Below are positions 23,499 to 34,054 of a stretch of DNA of 64,000 nt, piece by piece; positions within the stretch are counted from its first letter, which is position 1; each line of letters begins with the position of its first letter. Below the pieces are notes generated by a model. That model was not told where the DNA came from, did no database searches, and was given only the letters and a program-made list of their open reading frames with translations. This DNA comes from Torymus aiolomorphi (Eukaryota > Arthropoda > Insecta > Hymenoptera > Torymidae), in NCBI GenBank assembly GCA_036365515.1, contig CM070876.1, positions 130,457,394 to 130,521,393 on the forward strand, in the 5' to 3' direction. A program made the translations under genes and the position numbers.

Positions 23499-26430
23499 GG
23501 CCTCCTACTGGTTGCAGGAGATTTTAACGCAAGGGCGATAGAATGGGGTATGCCAGAGACGAACAGTAGGGGCAGGGATTTACTCGAGATGGCCGCTAGA
23601 TTAGGATTGGAGGTTGCGAACGAGGGCACGGTCACTACTTATCGACGCTCCGGGGTCGGTGAATCCATACCAGACGTCACTTTTGCATCTGAGCAACTAG
23701 TACCGAGGATTAGTATCTGGCAGGTCTTGGAGGAAGAGTCAGGCAGTGATCACCAGTACATCACGTTTACGGTTTTAGATAGAGTAGGTGTACCCCAAGC
23801 GAGCAGACCATTACCGCGGTGGAACGCCCATCGATTAAACGTGGATCGGCTAGTAGAAACGCTAAGTGTACCACAAAGGTCCGACGAAAATGATTTATCA
23901 GGCCGGGAGCGTGCGGAAGCCCAGGTGACCAGGGCACCGTCAGCTATAGTAAGTGCATGCGATGCCTCTATGCCGCGAAGCAGAAATGGAAACCGCCGCC
24001 AACCAGCGTACTGGTGGACAGAGGAGATCGCGGAGTTACATAGGGTATGGTTGAGGCTCCGTAGACGGGCACAGCGCGCACGGGAACGACGCGGGGCCAC
24101 TGTTTTTAACGCTGAATTTAAACAGGCACAAAAAAGGCTAAGGCTCGCGATTAAATCCAGTAAGCGACGATGCTGGAAAGAGGTGGGCGACGAAGTTAAC
24201 TCCGACCCGTGGGGACTAGGCTACAAAATCGTAACTCGTAGAATAGAGGCAATGAAGCCACCGGAGACAAAGGAAGCGCGGTTGATAAGTGAGATAGTTG
24301 ACGGGCTTTTCCCTGAGCATCCGCCGAGGGAAGAGACTCTGTATGAGGACGTGCGACAGGACGATATACCCTCGTTTATCAAGCCTGGGCTACGGGTAGC
24401 CATTAGATCCCTTAAGAGCGGCAAGGCGCCAGGCCCCGATGGGATTCCAGTGGAGGTTTTAAAGGCCATCGCCTCGCGATGCCCGGAAACCTTACTGGAT
24501 ACCTACAACTCATGTCTCAGGGAAGGTGTTTTCAGCAGTCGTTGGAAAAGGGCGAAGCTTGTCCTTATCAGGAAGGGGAAGGGAGACATCCCCGTCCGCG
24601 TATCGGCCGCTTAGCCTATTAGACACGATCGGCAAGGGTATGGAGGCACCATTAAGGAGCAGAATCCAGATCGCGATACAACAGTCAGGGGGTTTATCGA
24701 AAAACCAGCATGGATTTAGAAAGGGTTTTTCGACGATAGGCGCGATACGATCGGTTACCGCGGCGGTGGGGCGATCAAGGGAACAATGTCAAGGAGCGCG
24801 ACCACTGGTGTTGGTAGCAACGCTGTACGTTAAAAATGCTTTCAATTCGGCACGCTTGACAGACCTACTCGCAGCGCTGAGGGGCTTCGGGGTCCCATCC
24901 TACATACTACGCGTAGCAGAGGGCTACTTCCGGGATCGCGAACTCATTATCGAGACGAACGAAGAGACGGTGGTTAGGGAAATTACGGCAGGCGTTGCAC
25001 AGGGGTCACTTTTGGGCCCCGATTTTTGGATCGCGTCGCACGACGGATTGCTGCGCCTGGACATGCCCAACGGGGCATTTCTCGTAGAATATGCGGACGA
25101 CGTCGCGGTGGTGGTAGAAGCACGGAACGCGGACTTGGCACAACTTATCTTGTGCTAGGTAATGAAACGAGTAACTAGGTGGATGACGGAGCACGGGCTC
25201 AGTCTCGCGCTGGCGAAAATCGAGGTAGTACTATTGACACGTAAAGAGATCCCTGCGATACTACCGGTGTATGTAGGATCCGAGTTAGTAACTATGAGGC
25301 CGACTGCGAAGTATCTAGGTGTCACCCTGGACTCAAAGCTTTGCTTTTGGCCCCACATCAGGGAAGTAACGGCAAAGGCAGAAGTACGTATAGTAGCGCT
25401 AAGTAGGTTAATGCGCAACGTTGGAGGCCCGCGGACATCCAAGAGAAGACTTGTCATGGCGACGACCAACTCTATACTCCTCTATGGAACGGAGATTTGG
25501 GCTGATGCCATGGAAGTTATCAAGTACAGGAAGAGAATGATGGCGATGCAGCGGCGAGGTACGCTGAGAATTGCATGCGCGTATCGAACGGTGTCGGTAG
25601 AGGCTGTGGCGGTGATAGCTGGTATGATTCCGATCGACTTGCTCGCACGGGAACGGAAGCAGATCTACGATAGGAGCGCAGAAGTAGGACGGGCAGACGC
25701 GGGGGGCGAAGCCCGCCGCCAGACGCTACAAACTTGGCATGAGAGGTGGAGGGCGGAGACAAAGGGTAGATGGACCTACCTATTGATTCAAGACATAACG
25801 AGGTGGCTGGGACGGAAGTACGGAGAGGTTAACTTTTACCTTACGCAGTTCCTGACAGGACATGGATACTTTCTATATTACCTATTTAAATTAGGTAAAA
25901 TAAATACGCCGAAATGTAAATACTGCGGGCACGAGAGGGATGACGCGGAACACACCTTTTTCGCATGTAATAGGTGGGCCGCGGAAAGACAACGATTGGA
26001 GGTGATGGTAGGACGACTCTCGCCCGACGTGGTGATCGAATGCATGCTTTCAGGGAAAGACCGATGGGACGCGATAAATACCTTCATCGAAGGGGTACTG
26101 CGCGCGAAAAAACGAGACGGATGCTTAATAGATTAGATAGGGCATCGTAGAAAGAAAGAACGTAGGAAGGACGGATGACCCCCTCGAGGGCGGTAGGGCT
26201 GCGGCCCGATCTGAAGTAATGCGAAAGCGTTTCCGGGACGAGGCTGCCGTAGGGATAGGTTTTGGGTGTTTAGGGGGTAGAAATCCCTCACGCCACGGAG
26301 TCCGCTACTCCGTGATGGTCTTAGTGGGCCTCCCTTCTTGCCCCACCTCCAAAGCAAGGACGAGCGCCCCGGAAGATTCACCTAGTACATCGGAAAAAAA
26401 AATAAAATAATAATAATAATAATAATAATA
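23499..26430 (+). mobile_element. R1-clade LINE copy A, 5'-truncated
   Basis: Begins inside the endonuclease domain directly after (TAA)n and ends in an A-rich tail followed again by (TAA)n. Closely similar, by eye about 95 percent, to the longer copy B on the opposite strand at 52120-57490. GC-rich in contrast to the LINE before it. Truncation at the 5' end is the usual outcome of target-primed reverse transcription. Confidence 0.88.
23504..26136 (+). pseudogene. R1-clade ORF2: partial endonuclease, RT, C-terminal zinc knuckle
   Basis: Seen in order: endonuclease GDFNARAIEWG, SIPDVTF and GSDHQYITF; RT blocks SGKAPGPDGIPVEVLK (about 24420), AYRPLSLLDTIGK, NQHGFRKGFSTIGAI, GVAQGSLLGPDFW, the catalytic YADDVAVVV (about 25090) and KYLGVTLDSKL; and a C-terminal CKYCGH...H...C knuckle (about 25910, C-x2-C-x8-H-x4-C) as in R1-clade elements. 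Lesions against copy B: a 5-nt deletion at about 24587-24592 (one of two GACAT copies lost) and a CAG-to-TAG stop at 25156. The frames are 23550-24614, 24526-25158 and 25162-26136. Confidence 0.9.
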
Positions 26431-26475
26431 ACATTTTTTGAGAGACTCTAGTGATTGAATAATAATAATAATAGT
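26402..26475 (+). repeat. (TAA)n simple repeats
   Basis: AATAATAAT runs at about 26405-26432 and 26457-26472, immediately 3' of R1-clade copy A. Confidence 0.85.
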
Positions 26476-27426
26476 CGTTTACTGTACATGTAAAAGATAA
26501 TAATAACATCCTTTTCAATACGAGAAAATGACATAAAAACATAAGAAATACACAATATCCCTTCTTAAAGTGATGAGCAGCCATGTTGCAGCATCTAAAA
26601 GCTTAATTTTGATTGGTCGATAAGAAGAAGGCGCGAAAAATTTACTGTTTGGAATTTAATGTTTGAATTTTTTAATGGAATTTTTACATTTAGAGTAGTA
26701 TAAAAATGATTAAGTTCTGACTTTGAAAAAAATACCTAAATACGTTAAAGTAAAACATAATGAAGATAGCATACATAACCTCAAAAATAGAAAAGTACGC
26801 GCGAAGCGCGTTTGAATATCGCTTGTATATTAAGATTTCAATGTGTCAATGACTAATTTTCAGTCTTCTCAATATCGTATCTATGTTATAATATCACAGT
26901 CAAAACCTAGAAACTAAAATGTTAGGTTTGAAAGTGTTTTAGTTCAAATGATTTAATTATTAAGATAAACAGTGGGATGTAGTTTGATATTATAAACATA
27001 ACTATTACATGTGGTCGACTCTGATAAAGCTAGTCCAATAGCTGATTTTGATACTTAAAGTACTTAAGTTAAATAGTTTCCTTTTTCAAACGAAGTTCGT
27101 AATTATCTAGAATTTAGAATTACTAAAATAAAAGACTGAATAGTCACTCTGAACATCTACCTAATGATATCGAGAACGAGACACGAATCATAATTGGACG
27201 ATCGAGCGAGCCCGCCGAAGGCGGGCGAAGCTCGATCATAATTATGCAGAGGATCTCGTTCGAGAAGATCACATCCCACCCTTAAATAAATTTTAATAAA
27301 AATTTATAACATAAAAATACATATAACATATATTATTCATTTAACATTATCTTAAGAATGTTCCCACCCATTGATAACATATGGACAACATAGCAACTGT
27401 AAACTATATGACGAGAGAGACCGGCG
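26476..27426. other. AT-rich spacer with two GC-rich mini-hairpins
   Basis: No gene is seen. 26797-26811 is a perfect hairpin ACGCGC-GAA-GCGCGT. 27200-27237 is a longer hairpin: outer stem GATCGAGC/GCTCGATC, internal GA/GAA, inner stem GCCCGCC/GGCGGGC closed by a GAA loop. Both stand out against the AT-rich background. Confidence 0.7.
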
Positions 27427-27433
27427 CACAGTG
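27427..27433 (+). other. Candidate Transib left end, RSS-like heptamer CACAGTG
   Basis: CACAGTG preceded by CGGCG (27422-27426). The heptamer is the consensus V(D)J recombination signal heptamer; Transib ends are known to resemble it. No partner end was found in the window, and a 7-mer alone occurs by chance several times in 64 kb, so the call depends on the pentamer and on position outside the inverted repeat. Confidence 0.45.
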
Positions 27434-27963
27434 TGGCAAAACCAAGGAAAAATGCTCAAAATTCCGCTTCCACTCAATTTTGCATAAAAAAAATATTTGA
27501 CAGCATGTTTTACTTCGTTTTTTAGTTATCTATGACTTACCGTTTCCCCCGATATGTCCAGATTTATTTATAAACATGTTGTTGGTGCATGTCCATGCGT
27601 GTCTCATGAATTCGATTTAACTCGAAGACTGAACTTATTTTCACATTTAAGAATCACGAAAACTATAACATCTTAAGCTATATTTTGCTTATTTTTATAC
27701 AAATATATATATATAATCAACTTAATCACATATATGATCTTATAACCATATACCTATAGTTATATATATGTAATTATGATAATACACGCTGAAGGCAGGT
27801 CAATGTAACACGGGTATATTGAATTTGACCTTTTATAAGTATGTATCATCATATATAGCAGTATATGGTTATACATTTACATATATGCTCAGATATGATG
27901 AGATATAATAGTATATGTAAATTTTAGAGTTGACAGTCGCGCAATTATTTATGATCATATGCG

Positions 27964-27967
<4 letters not shown>

Positions 27968-28035
<68 letters not shown>
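27968..28035. repeat. (TA)n microsatellite
   Basis: About 68 bp of alternating T and A inside the left inverted repeat, directly before the inserted block. Confidence 0.95.
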
Positions 28036-28037
<2 letters not shown>

Positions 28038-28257
28038 CTAGTAAGTTTGAGGAGCTCAACCCCGGTCGGTCAGAGTGGCTAAAGAAATAATAACCCTCAG
28101 GTTACCGACTCTAGACAAATAGACTCTAGAAAACCCCTCAAACTTCCGCTCGGATGCTGAATATATAGATTGGAAGTTTGAGGAGGCTCCTCAAACTTCC
28201 CATAACCCCTCAAACTTCCAAGCGGGTGCTGAATATAATCCTCAAACTTCCAGAATT
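28036..28257. repeat. Inserted block of repeated CCTCAAACTTCC in both orientations
   Basis: Absent from the right inverted repeat, so inserted. It carries at least six copies of CCTCAAACTTCC or its complement (for example about 28047, 28136, 28171, 28187, 28206, 28231), two copies of a GGRTGCTGAATATA word and a near-perfect palindrome at 28171-28199 (13-bp arms, GGC centre). No coding potential. It sits in a (TA)n tract and may be a non-autonomous element that targets TA. Confidence 0.65.
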
Positions 28258-31200
28258 TCATATTTATAAGTATATGTCTGATCTTATATGGCTATATATA
28301 ACTGTATATTGACATATATTAGCATATATGAATATATATAGATATATACATATATATGGTTATATTCAATGTACAACCTTATACAATACAATACAATATA
28401 TGGCTGATATATGGCATTTATAACTGTTTTTTTTTATTTTTTCTAAAATTATTAAGACTGTCATCAAGTTACACATAGTATATACACATTCAAGAAAATA
28501 TAATCTATATTGTCGTAGAGGCATTATGAAATATTACTTTAGTTGGATACAATTTTATTAGATAATAATTATATAAAACCAAGTATATATAATATTATAT
28601 GTGACAAAGATATTATATGTAACACATACGTAGGTGAAAATGTAATAAATAAATAAGTAAAAGAAAATACACGTACATAAATAAATCGATAAGTGTTCTT
28701 TATTATAAATAATTCAATTATTCTTTATCCGAAAGGTCAGAAGTATCCTCTGAAGTTATTTCACTTTCAGAAATGCTTTCTTCGTCTTCTACTTCTTCAG
28801 CTTCTTCGTCTGCTTGACTTGTTTCTTCTTGTTCTTTTTCTTCTTCTGTTTCATCATATTTTATAATTAATTTTGTCATTTCTATTGTTAAACTTTGATG
28901 TTTCTTTTTTGGTAGTTCTCGCGACAGTGATATAAATGGGTCAGAATTTAAAAATAATCGTAGGAACACATCTGTATTGGTTGCGATCCTGTAAATCATG
29001 TAATGAAATAAAAATTATAGTTTTTTATGTCTTTAAATAATTATTTTTAATATAACCTATACTGACAAAAATGATATTAGTGGTAGTTACTACATTGAAT
29101 AGTAAAATCAAATATAGTTACTCTTACCATATTTTTTTGTAGAATAAACTATAATATCTTGATGATAAAAATACGAGTTTAGTAGACATCACTATACATT
29201 ATAGCTAACCCAATATGGTAATGCAAACTATATTTTATAGAATATTGAACTTATGTAATATTAACCTATATAATATTTTGTTTTAATATAGTAATCTGTA
29301 CTATATTTTGTATACATCCTAACCATAATATTAAATGTAAACAGTACTATAAAATAAGGTCGTAGTAAAATAACACTATATTTTATAGTACTTTTATGTT
29401 AAAATATACGATATTTTTTTCTCAGTGTATCATCAAAGAAATATTCATTAATTAATTGTATGTAGTTACCTTGAGTGTTTTCTGGAAAATCTATCTTTAA
29501 ACCTCTTCAGAAATTTGTGGCTACCTTCTTGTGGCTCTTCGGATAACATTCCCATCGGTAATTTTAAATCTTCTAGCAGTTTCCAGCCGTGTATGAGGAT
29601 AACATGCATCGACGGAGGCATATAGTACCAGCTATACAAACTCGAGTACATTACTGCAGTGTCATAGCAGTACGCACGAAACTCGTTAATATTAATTTTA
29701 TAATGTGAAGAAATCACAGCCAAAACCACCTTAAAACGTTTTAAAAGATTTTCATCGAATCCTGTTTCAATAAAAATAAATAATCATTAGTTTACTGATA
29801 ATTTAATAACGAGAATTACAATTGATAATTGATTTGCTAATATTTTTCAAGAGAAATGTAAAAATATAATTAATATTAGGATATCATAAAAAAATGCAAA
29901 AAAATTTGCAGTATATGGACTATTGAGAATCTTCTCAATCGCGAAAAATCTTTAACAGTCTATTCAAAGAATTGTTTTACTTGTAATCTATTTATTTAAG
30001 AAAAAATTATCAGATTGAAAGTAAGTTTTATTTATTCGTGATTTAATTGACCATGTACCATGTATTACCATATTATCATGTAAATTGCTAAGTTATACAA
30101 AAAATACTATGCAAAACACGTATAATTGAAATTATAAATTGAAATAATTTGTTGAAATATCTACTATGTTAAAGAAACTACCAATATTCTTTACATTTCT
30201 CTGCACCAAAAAATATATAGCAAAAAATAAGTTTACATACTGGTTCGTTGGTAACCCTTTTTTCAAGGATACCAGATCTGTGCACAGGTATATTTATTAT
30301 ATCTCTACAGAAAGTATTTTTGTATATAATATATTATAAACATGTAGACTACAATTATTTATATTTGTACTCTGGTTGAATGAAAAAAATAATATAACAA
30401 TATTACCTGTTATTCTAGCAACAAGTTCTATATTATTGAAAAATTTTCTCGCTGTATTGCCGTCATTAGTGTTGCCAAAATTTTGAGTGGGAGCATCCAC
30501 TAGGATGCCTAATTCAGCTCGAATCTCATCCTGAATTTGTTTTTTACGGTTATGGACAACACCTTTTTTATCTTTAGGAACCTGTTGTAGGCAATTGAAG
30601 AAAAATATTCACAATGTATATTTATTTTAGATTAGTTATTGCTGCAATTATTTTTTTATCGTCATTATATTAATTGAATATAATACTTAAAATTTCTTTT
30701 GGTATTAACAGGCTCAGTACGAATAATATATAAGAAAAACTACCTTTAGTTGACAAAGAATAAAAAGGAATCGAAAATATTTTCAGTTTTAGTTATTCCT
30801 AATGATGTGCATTATTATGTCTGATGTGAAAAGCGTTATGCGTAAAAGTTTTAGAAGTTTTTACTTTACAGCAATCTCAAGTATAGCAAATTTCATGAGT
30901 CATATTTGACTCATGCCACAGTGAACCTGTTAATTTCGTTTCATAGAACGTTTTATTATTCATGCAATGATTTATTTATTAATTAATTATACCTACTCTC
31001 CATATTTTAATTTCCATACGGTATGAAACATGTAACACTAGTTCCATAAATCGAATGTGGGCATGCAGCACAGAAAATCGGAACCTCAAAAATTGATCAT
31101 TGATGGGTCTGTCCACAATTTTCTCGACATGGTTCATTTGAGATATTTTAGCCCCACAAAGAAAACAGCTCTGACTAGAACTGTTCGTGAGGGCATTGCA

Positions 31201-33128
31201 CACCTATAAATTGTATAAATAATTATAAATATTAATTATTTTTCAGCCCGTTTTAACAAAAACCAAAATTGTTCTTTCATATTGTTTTAAGTCAGGTAAA
31301 TGTAACAATAGATAACTAGTTAATGTTGGGAGATATTAGTATTAACAAGTACATAATATTGACGAATAGTACGAATGTCCATGTTTCAATAAATAATTAA
31401 AAGTTTCATACCTTGTTGAAAATATAACGTGACAGTTGCGTTTATTCTATTAAAGAAAATATTTTGTATAATAGACTCGAACAAAACAAGATCTTAAAGA
31501 ACGATCCTGATTATTAAATTATGCATAAAAAATCATGCAAACGTATCATTTTATATGAAAATTTTATATGAAAATATAAAGTAATTATAATGATAATTTC
31601 TTATTGGACAACGCAATATTATCCACTACAAATTGATAAAGCATTTTTTAATATCAAAAGCTAGTGTTATACAATTCCGAATTTTAAACGTATTTTAAAT
31701 TGCAATATAGAACTAGCAACTAATTACTATAATAATTTTGTATACAAAATTAGACATGTGAAACGTTAAATGAAAAGGTGCTGGTTGGCTAAATTCTTTA
31801 GAGAGTCAAACTTTAACATCTTAAGCAGACACTTCGACATAAATAATTTTCCTATAGATTCACTATAATAAATCAATAGAATCAAAACTGGTCTATGAAT
31901 AATTAAAAAGTTGGACATTTTAAATCAAAAAGTTCTCTTCATTTATAATCAAAACGACGTCTGATTAAAAATCATTTAGAGATGAATAGTTACCGAGTGG
32001 TACTTGGTTACATATTGGTACATTTGCCTTAAATGAATACACAAAAAATCTCTGCAGTAAATTAATATTCATCGTAGTATCGTTAAAATATAATTTATAA
32101 AACATGAAGATTAATCTTTGCATTGGAATCACAATGATTTCTACAATAACCTTTCCGTCAATCATAGTCAACATCATTTCCGAAGTAACACTGCAACCAG
32201 CAACGGTAATATCTTGAAGTTCTTCAAGTTGTTGCTGAATATTCATTTCTTCTTGTCGACACAGATCACTAGTCTCGTGTAAAAACAAAATTTTTAATGG
32301 GCGGCAAAATCTAATGGATGAAGGTACTGGATTTGTCCAATAAATTGACATTCACCAGTTGTAGCGGTACAAGCGTTGATGTAAAAATACCATTCGAATA
32401 AGCTTCCTTATTTCTAACTTTTTGTTTAAATATATTTGAATTAGTCCCATCGAAACCATACTTGAAAATAATTTTAAGATGTGTATTTAGATCTTGATCA
32501 AAATGTAAATTCAAATAGCGCATTAGTCGCTTAACAGTATGGTCCAATAAATTTTGGAGTGACACTTCGCATTTCATTTCCGATATTACTACTCCATCTG
32601 GATACGTATCTTTTTTTACTGCTGCAACCTATATTATACAAATTATTTTAAATTTTAGTACCAACTTACTAAGGAATTTTCAATTTATAACTTTCGTATA
32701 ATTGGTGCAAATGTTCCTCTCTTAAAAAAGTGATGACCGGCCGTAGTGGAGCATTCTTAAACGTAATATTATTGGTTGTTGAACTGAGCGATAAAATTCG
32801 ATACAAGCAAATTTTTTATCTTAACAATAAAGAACGTTTGGAAAATGGAATAGAAAGCAAAAGAGTTTCTTTAGAATAAGTTATGTCAATATTATGTTCA
32901 GAGTTAATTTTTTATGCAATACTTTATGAAAAAATAAAAAAAAAAAATAAATAAAATGGAATAAGCATATAGTTTCTAATTTCAAAATTTATAGTATAAA
33001 TTGAGGGTAACTATACTACAATATTATATTAATTATTAAAGATCCATTAAAATTAAAACAAAGGGATTTTTGTCTCATAAGGAATAAATTATTCTTAATA
33101 TTTTTAGTAAAAAAAAAAGAACATAGAT

Positions 33129-33156
33129 CGTGCGTAGCGAGCATGGATTTAGCTAG
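33129..33156 (+). mobile_element. Helitron-type 3' end inside intron 2 of the Transib-like gene
   Basis: A hairpin CGTGC/GCATG with a 7-nt loop (33129-33145), seven bases, then CTAG (33153-33156) followed by T. Helitrons end with a hairpin close to CTRR and insert before T. The hairpin-to-CTAG spacing is the same as in the element at 57718-58009. The left end was not identified; the element would lie in 32630-33156. Confidence 0.5.
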
Positions 33157-33179
33157 TACAATATAATAAAATACCTGTT

Positions 33180-33207
33180 TGTAGGTAGGATATAAATCCT
33201 ACCTACA
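33180..33207. repeat. Perfect hairpin at the end of transposase exon 2
   Basis: Arms TGTAGGTAGGAT and ATCCTACCTACA (12 bp each) around ATAA. On the minus strand it encodes the end of exon 2 and includes the in-frame TAG; the splice donor follows at 33174-33173. Confidence 0.9.
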
Positions 33208-33525
33208 GTTAGCCTTCAATGCAGCAGCTCTTATTGATATATAAGCATTCGATGTCAGGTTAGCTTCTACGATAAGTGCAAGTGCGTCTTCTGGAGATAG
33301 TTGCGAACTCTCGGGTTTTTTAACTAATTCCCAAAGTTTTTCAGAATTGTCATTATCAATAATGAAATCCATCAACTTCGCACCACACATATTATCATCC
33401 AACTTGAGCTTTTTCTTCGCAACTTCATAACTCTCTTCACTTGACATACTCCGACTTAAGCTTAAGTTCTTATTTCTTTGACTGGTCTTCGATGATGCTG
33501 CATACGATAATTTTGGTCGGCCTAC

Positions 33526-33556
<31 letters not shown>

Positions 33557-33753
33557 ATATATCCATGACAATAAAGTGTTCATAAAGTTTCAGATAACAT
33601 TTTAAATATTTTTTGGAAAAACTAAAAAAATATTTAGTTGTTTTTATGATAAGTTTAACCATAGTAGTTAAGTTAACTTACTATGATGCTGCATACGATA
33701 ATTTTGGTCGGCCTACTATATATAAATATATATATATATATAAATATAAATAT

Positions 33754-33961
33754 ATGAAACGCTAGTTATGCAGACACTTTCCGAAATTTAAATAGACTTA
33801 TGCAGACAGAGACCGACTTATGCAGACGTCAGCATAAGTAGAGGGATTATTTCTTTAGTCACGCTAGACTTGTGCAGACACTTGTATAAACGGTACTACA
33901 CTTATGCAGACAGGTCACGTGGTCTTATACATTGGTGTCAGCATAAGTCGATGTTCATATG

Positions 33962-33965
<4 letters not shown>
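33754..33965. repeat. Block with repeated TTATGCAGAC in a (TA)n tract
   Basis: About 210 bp flanked by (TA)n on both sides and missing from the other duplicate copy, so inserted. TATGCAGAC or TGTGCAGAC occurs five times; 33816-33839 is a 24-bp near-palindrome (arms ACTTATGC/GCATAAGT). No ORF. Probably a small non-autonomous element inserted in TA repeats. Confidence 0.6.

Positions 33966-34042
<77 letters not shown>
33962..34042. repeat. (TA)n microsatellite
   Basis: About 80 bp of TA repeats ending in GTGTGTGT, inside intron 1 of the Transib-like gene. Confidence 0.95.

Positions 34043-34054
<12 letters not shown>

Larger units (their letters stand above)
27612..28390 (+). repeat. Left inverted repeat of the Transib-like element
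   Basis: Reverse complement of 36290-36783, recognisable from GAAGACTGAAC at 27612 through CAGTCGCGCAATTATT near 27940 and on the far side of an inserted block to GTACAATATA-like words near 28375. Rich in TATATG-type words. An (AT)n tract (27968-28035) and a 220-bp foreign block separate its two halves; the right copy lacks both. Confidence 0.85.

Noticed and set aside
25708..25722. GCGAAGC mini-hairpin in R1-clade copy A, also in copy B
   Set aside because: It lies in conserved coding sequence, so the hairpin is explained by the protein and was not counted with the intergenic ones.
28055..28130. Possible tRNA-like sequence (GGTCGGTCAGAGTGGCTAAA)
   Set aside because: A-box-like words are present but no cloverleaf, anticodon stem or B-box could be laid out.
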